Shown in pieces: positions 61,403 to 64,000 of a stretch of DNA of 64,000 bases (within the stretch, counting starts at the first letter, position 1; each line of letters begins with the position of its first letter). Location of the stretch: positions 1 to 64,000 of the forward strand of contig NZ_KQ954257.1 in the NCBI RefSeq assembly GCF_001519065.1, written 5' to 3'. Both the position numbers and the translations under genes were made by a program. Below the pieces are notes generated by a model. It ran no database searches. It was not told the origin of the DNA and saw only the letters and a list, made by a program, of their open reading frames with translations. Source of the stretch: Novosphingobium sp. FSW06-99 (GTDB lineage Bacteria; Pseudomonadota; Alphaproteobacteria; Sphingomonadales; Sphingomonadaceae).

Positions 61403-64000
61403 TCAGGCGGCCAGTTTGCGCAACACGTACTGCAGGATGCCGCCGTTGTTGAAATACTCGATTTCGTTGGCAGTATCGATACGGCACAGCGCGGTGAAGC
61501 TAAACGACGATCCGTCGGCCCGGGTCACCACCACTTCGACATCCTGACGCGGTTTCAGGCTGGCCACGCCAGTGATGGTGAACGTGTCATCCGCATTCAG
61601 CCCGAGCGACTGACGGGTATCGCCGTCCTTGAACTGCAACGGCAGCACGCCCATGCCGACCAGGTTCGAACGGTGGATGCGCTCGAAGCTTTCGACGATC
61701 ACCGCGCGCACACCCAGCAGCTTGGTGCCCTTGGCCGCCCAGTCGCGCGACGAACCGGTGCCGTATTCCTTGCCCGCGATCACCACGCTGGGCACGCCAT
61801 CGGCCTTGAACTTCATCGCCACGTCATAGACCGGCAGCACCTGGTCGCCATACCGCGACAGGCCGCCTTCGGTGCCGGGCACCATTTCGTTCTTGATGCG
61901 GATATTGGCAAACGTGCCGCGCATCATCACGTCATGGTGGCCACGGCGCGCGCCGTAGGAGTTGAAATCGGCCTTGGCGACCTGGTGTTCCTGCAACCAC
62001 TGGCCGGCCGGGCTGTCGGCCTTGATATTGCCGGCCGGGCTGATGTGATCGGTGGTGATCGAATCGCCCAGGATCAGCAGCGGCTTGGCCGCGATGATGT
62101 CGCCCACCGGTTCGGGGGTCATCGTCATCCCGTCGAAATAGGGCGGGTTGGCAACATACGTCGAACCCGCGCGCCACTGATAGGTTTCCGATCCCGTCAC
62201 GTTGATCGCCTGCCAATGGGCATCGCCCTTGTAGACATCGGCATAGCGGGCCTGGAACATGGTGCGATCGAGCGCGCCGGCCATGACCGAGGCGATTTCA
62301 AGGTTGGTCGGCCAGATGTCCTTCAGATAGACATCGACGCCATCCTTGCTCTGGCCGATCGGGGTGGTGGTGAAATCCTCGATCACCGTGCCCTTCAATG
62401 CATAGGCCACCACCAGCGGCGGGCTGGCGAGGAAATTGGCACGCACGTCGGGGCTGACCCGGCCTTCGAAATTGCGGTTGCCCGAAATCACCGAGGCGGC
62501 GACCAGGCCGTTTTCGTTGATCGCCTTGCTGATCGGTTCGGCCAGCGGCCCCGAATTGCCGATGCAGGTGGTGCAGCCATAGCCAACCAGATTGAAGCCG
62601 ATGTTGTCGAGGTGGCTCTGCAGTCCGGCCTTGATCAGATAATCGGTAACCACCTGGCTGCCGGGCGCGAGCGAAGTCTTGACCCACGGCTTGGGCTTCA
62701 GGCCCAGTTCGTCGGCCTTTTTGGCGACCAGCCCGGCGGCGATCAGCACGCTGGGGTTCGAGGTGTTGGTGCAGCTGGTGATCGCAGCGATCACCACGTC
62801 GCCGTCGCCGATGTCGTGCGCCTTGCCCTCGATCTGAACGCGCGTCTGCACCTTCTTGTAGACCTCGGCGAGGTCCTTGTTGAACACGTCGTCGACTTCC
62901 GGCAGCACGACTTTGTCCTGCGGCCGCTTGGGACCGGCCAGCGTCGGCACCACGGTCGACAGATCGAGTTCGAGCGTCGAGGAGAACACCGGTTCGATCG
63001 ACGGATCGATCCAGAAACCCTGTTCCTTGGCATAGGCTTCGACCAGCGCGATCTGGTCTTCTTCGCGCCCGGTCAGGCGCAGATAGTCGAGCGTCTTGTC
63101 ATCGATGCCGAAGAAGCCGCAAGTCGCGCCATATTCGGGCGCCATGTTGGCCAGCGTGGCGCGATCGGCCAGCGTCAGCCCGGCCAGACCCGGGCCGTAA
63201 TATTCGACGAACCGGCCAACCACACCATGCTTGCGCAACAGGTTGGTCGCGGTCAGCACGAGGTCGGTTGCAGTCACGCCTTCCTTCAGTTCACCGACGA
63301 ACTTGAAGCCGACCACTTCGGGGATCAGCATCGACACCGGCTGCCCCAGCATGGCGGCTTCGGCCTCGATCCCGCCAACGCCCCAGCCCAGCACGCCCAG
63401 GCCGTTGACCATCGTGGTGTGGCTGTCGGTACCGACGCACGTGTCGGGATAGGCCACGCGCACGCCGTCCTGATCAGTGCTGGTCCACACCGTCTGTGCG
63501 ATGTTTTCCAGATTGACCTGGTGGCAGATGCCGGTGCCGGGGGGCACCGCGTAGAAATTGTTGAGGCTCTTCGACCCCCATTTCAGGAAGTCATAGCGTT
63601 CGAAATTGCGCTGGTATTCGATTTCGACATTCTGTTCGAACGCCTTGGGCGTGCCGAATTCGTCGACCATGACCGAGTGGTCGATCACCAGGTTGACCGG
63701 TACCAGCGGGTTGATCTTGCTGGTGTCGCCGCCCAGCTTGGCAATCGCATCGCGCATCGCGGCCAGATCGACCACGCACGGCACGCCGGTGAAATCCTGC
63801 AACAACACGCGCGCCGGACGGTACTGGATCTCGTTGGCGGATTCGACCGGGTTGTTCTGCCAGTCGATCAACGCCTTGATATCGTGGGTCGAAACGGTGA
63901 AGCCCCCGTCTTCAAAGCGCAGCAGGTTTTCCAGCAGCACTTTCATCGAAAACGGCAGGCGGGAAATATCGCCAAACTGCGCCGCGGCCTTGGCCAGCGA
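61403..64000 (-). CDS. acnA: aconitate hydratase, 5' end beyond the window
   Basis: At least 865 residues are encoded; the gene continues off the right-hand edge. AcnA isomerises citrate and isocitrate in the TCA cycle using a [4Fe-4S] cluster. Cluster cysteines are seen in [11 protein letters not shown] and [24 protein letters not shown] and the C-terminal [10 protein letters not shown] confirm the family. The in-frame ATG at 63946 is not the start, since coding-like residues (GDISRLPFS) continue upstream of it. Confidence 0.97.
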   Translation of the reverse strand, partial: SLAKAAAQFGDISRLPFSMKVLLENLLRFEDGGFTVSTHDIKALIDWQNNPVESANEIQYRPARVLLQDFTGVPCVVDLAAMRDAIAKLGGDTSKINPLVPVNLVIDHSVMVDEFGTPKAFEQNVEIEYQRNFERYDFLKWGSKSLNNFYAVPPGTGICHQVNLENIAQTVWTSTDQDGVRVAYPDTCVGTDSHTTMVNGLGVLGWGVGGIEAEAAMLGQPVSMLIPEVVGFKFVGELKEGVTATDLVLTATNLLRKHGVVGRFVEYYGPGLAGLTLADRATLANMAPEYGATCGFFGIDDKTLDYLRLTGREEDQIALVEAYAKEQGFWIDPSIEPVFSSTLELDLSTVVPTLAGPKRPQDKVVLPEVDDVFNKDLAEVYKKVQTRVQIEGKAHDIGDGDVVIAAITSCTNTSNPSVLIAAGLVAKKADELGLKPKPWVKTSLAPGSQVVTDYLIKAGLQSHLDNIGFNLVGYGCTTCIGNSGPLAEPISKAINENGLVAASVISGNRNFEGRVSPDVRANFLASPPLVVAYALKGTVIEDFTTTPIGQSKDGVDVYLKDIWPTNLEIASVMAGALDRTMFQARYADVYKGDAHWQAINVTGSETYQWRAGSTYVANPPYFDGMTMTPEPVGDIIAAKPLLILGDSITTDHISPAGNIKADSPAGQWLQEHQVAKADFNSYGARRGHHDVMMRGTFANIRIKNEMVPGTEGGLSRYGDQVLPVYDVAMKFKADGVPSVVIAGKEYGTGSSRDWAAKGTKLLGVRAVIVESFERIHRSNLVGMGVLPLQFKDGDTRQSLGLNADDTFTITGVASLKPRQDVEVVVTRADGSSFSFTALCRIDTANEIEYFNNGGILQYVLRKLAA

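Overview
The window is high-G+C chromosomal DNA from an alphaproteobacterium, most likely a sphingomonad (Sphingomonas/Novosphingobium-like). The gene content supports this: TrcR (DUF1013), GapR (DUF2312), a DUF1192 protein, a Coq7-type ubiquinone hydroxylase, a bactofilin/M23 pair, and several small secreted proteins of a sphingomonad type. There are no rRNA genes, CRISPR arrays or intact insertion sequences. One tRNA (Gln, CTG) is present. Almost all DNA is coding, often in overlapping operons.

Layout. 0-7.6 kb (minus strand): a housekeeping run proA-nadD-rsfS-rlmH-envC-ctpA-dsbB-coq7 and a secreted protein. 7.8-9.5 kb: M23 peptidase and bactofilin, ended by a strong bidirectional terminator. 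9.5-21 kb: trcR, a quinone oxidoreductase, DUF1192, clpA, nrdB, a PepSY-type membrane protein, nrdA with a regulated upstream region (NrdR-like and DnaA-like boxes), a GlsB-type membrane protein and nadB. Two long REP-like hairpins of one family sit at 14.3 and 19.1 kb. 21-26.3 kb: an ABC ATPase, a zinc-finger protein, tldD, a secreted protein, a GNAT, a TlpA-like thioredoxin and a double PilZ protein. 26.5-30 kb: a UDP-galactopyranose-mutase-like flavoprotein and a polytopic GT-C-like membrane protein.

30-36.8 kb (minus) carries transglutaminase, a circularly permuted ATP-grasp/alpha-E fusion, and a large transglutaminase/DUF2126 protein. This is a predicted peptide-ligation cluster. 36.9-45.1 kb groups a secreted HD-domain protein with a divergent TonB receptor, a histidine acid phosphatase, a Tat-exported phospholipase C and a papain-like exported protein; together these suggest scavenging of phosphorus from organic phosphates.

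45.2-51.9 kb is the most unusual region. It is a tightly overlapping seven-gene operon behind a recognisable promoter, encoding an SPFH protein, two DUF4178 proteins, a tiny Gly/His-rich membrane protein, a membrane-anchored spermidine-synthase-like protein, a Tat/lipobox FAD oxidoreductase and S-adenosylmethionine decarboxylase. It looks like an envelope-associated polyamine module.

51.9-53.0 kb is a lower-G+C patch next to the 3' end of tRNA-Gln, with an orphan secreted protein and an orphan recombinase-like helix-turn-helix fragment; it is probably the relic of an integrated element. 53.2-64 kb returns to housekeeping genes: ppx/gppA, rlmE, gapR, a CPBP protease, yebC-ruvC-DUF4337-ruvA-ruvB, a Ser/Thr/Gly-repeat PEP-CTERM protein, and aconitase, whose 5' end lies beyond the window.
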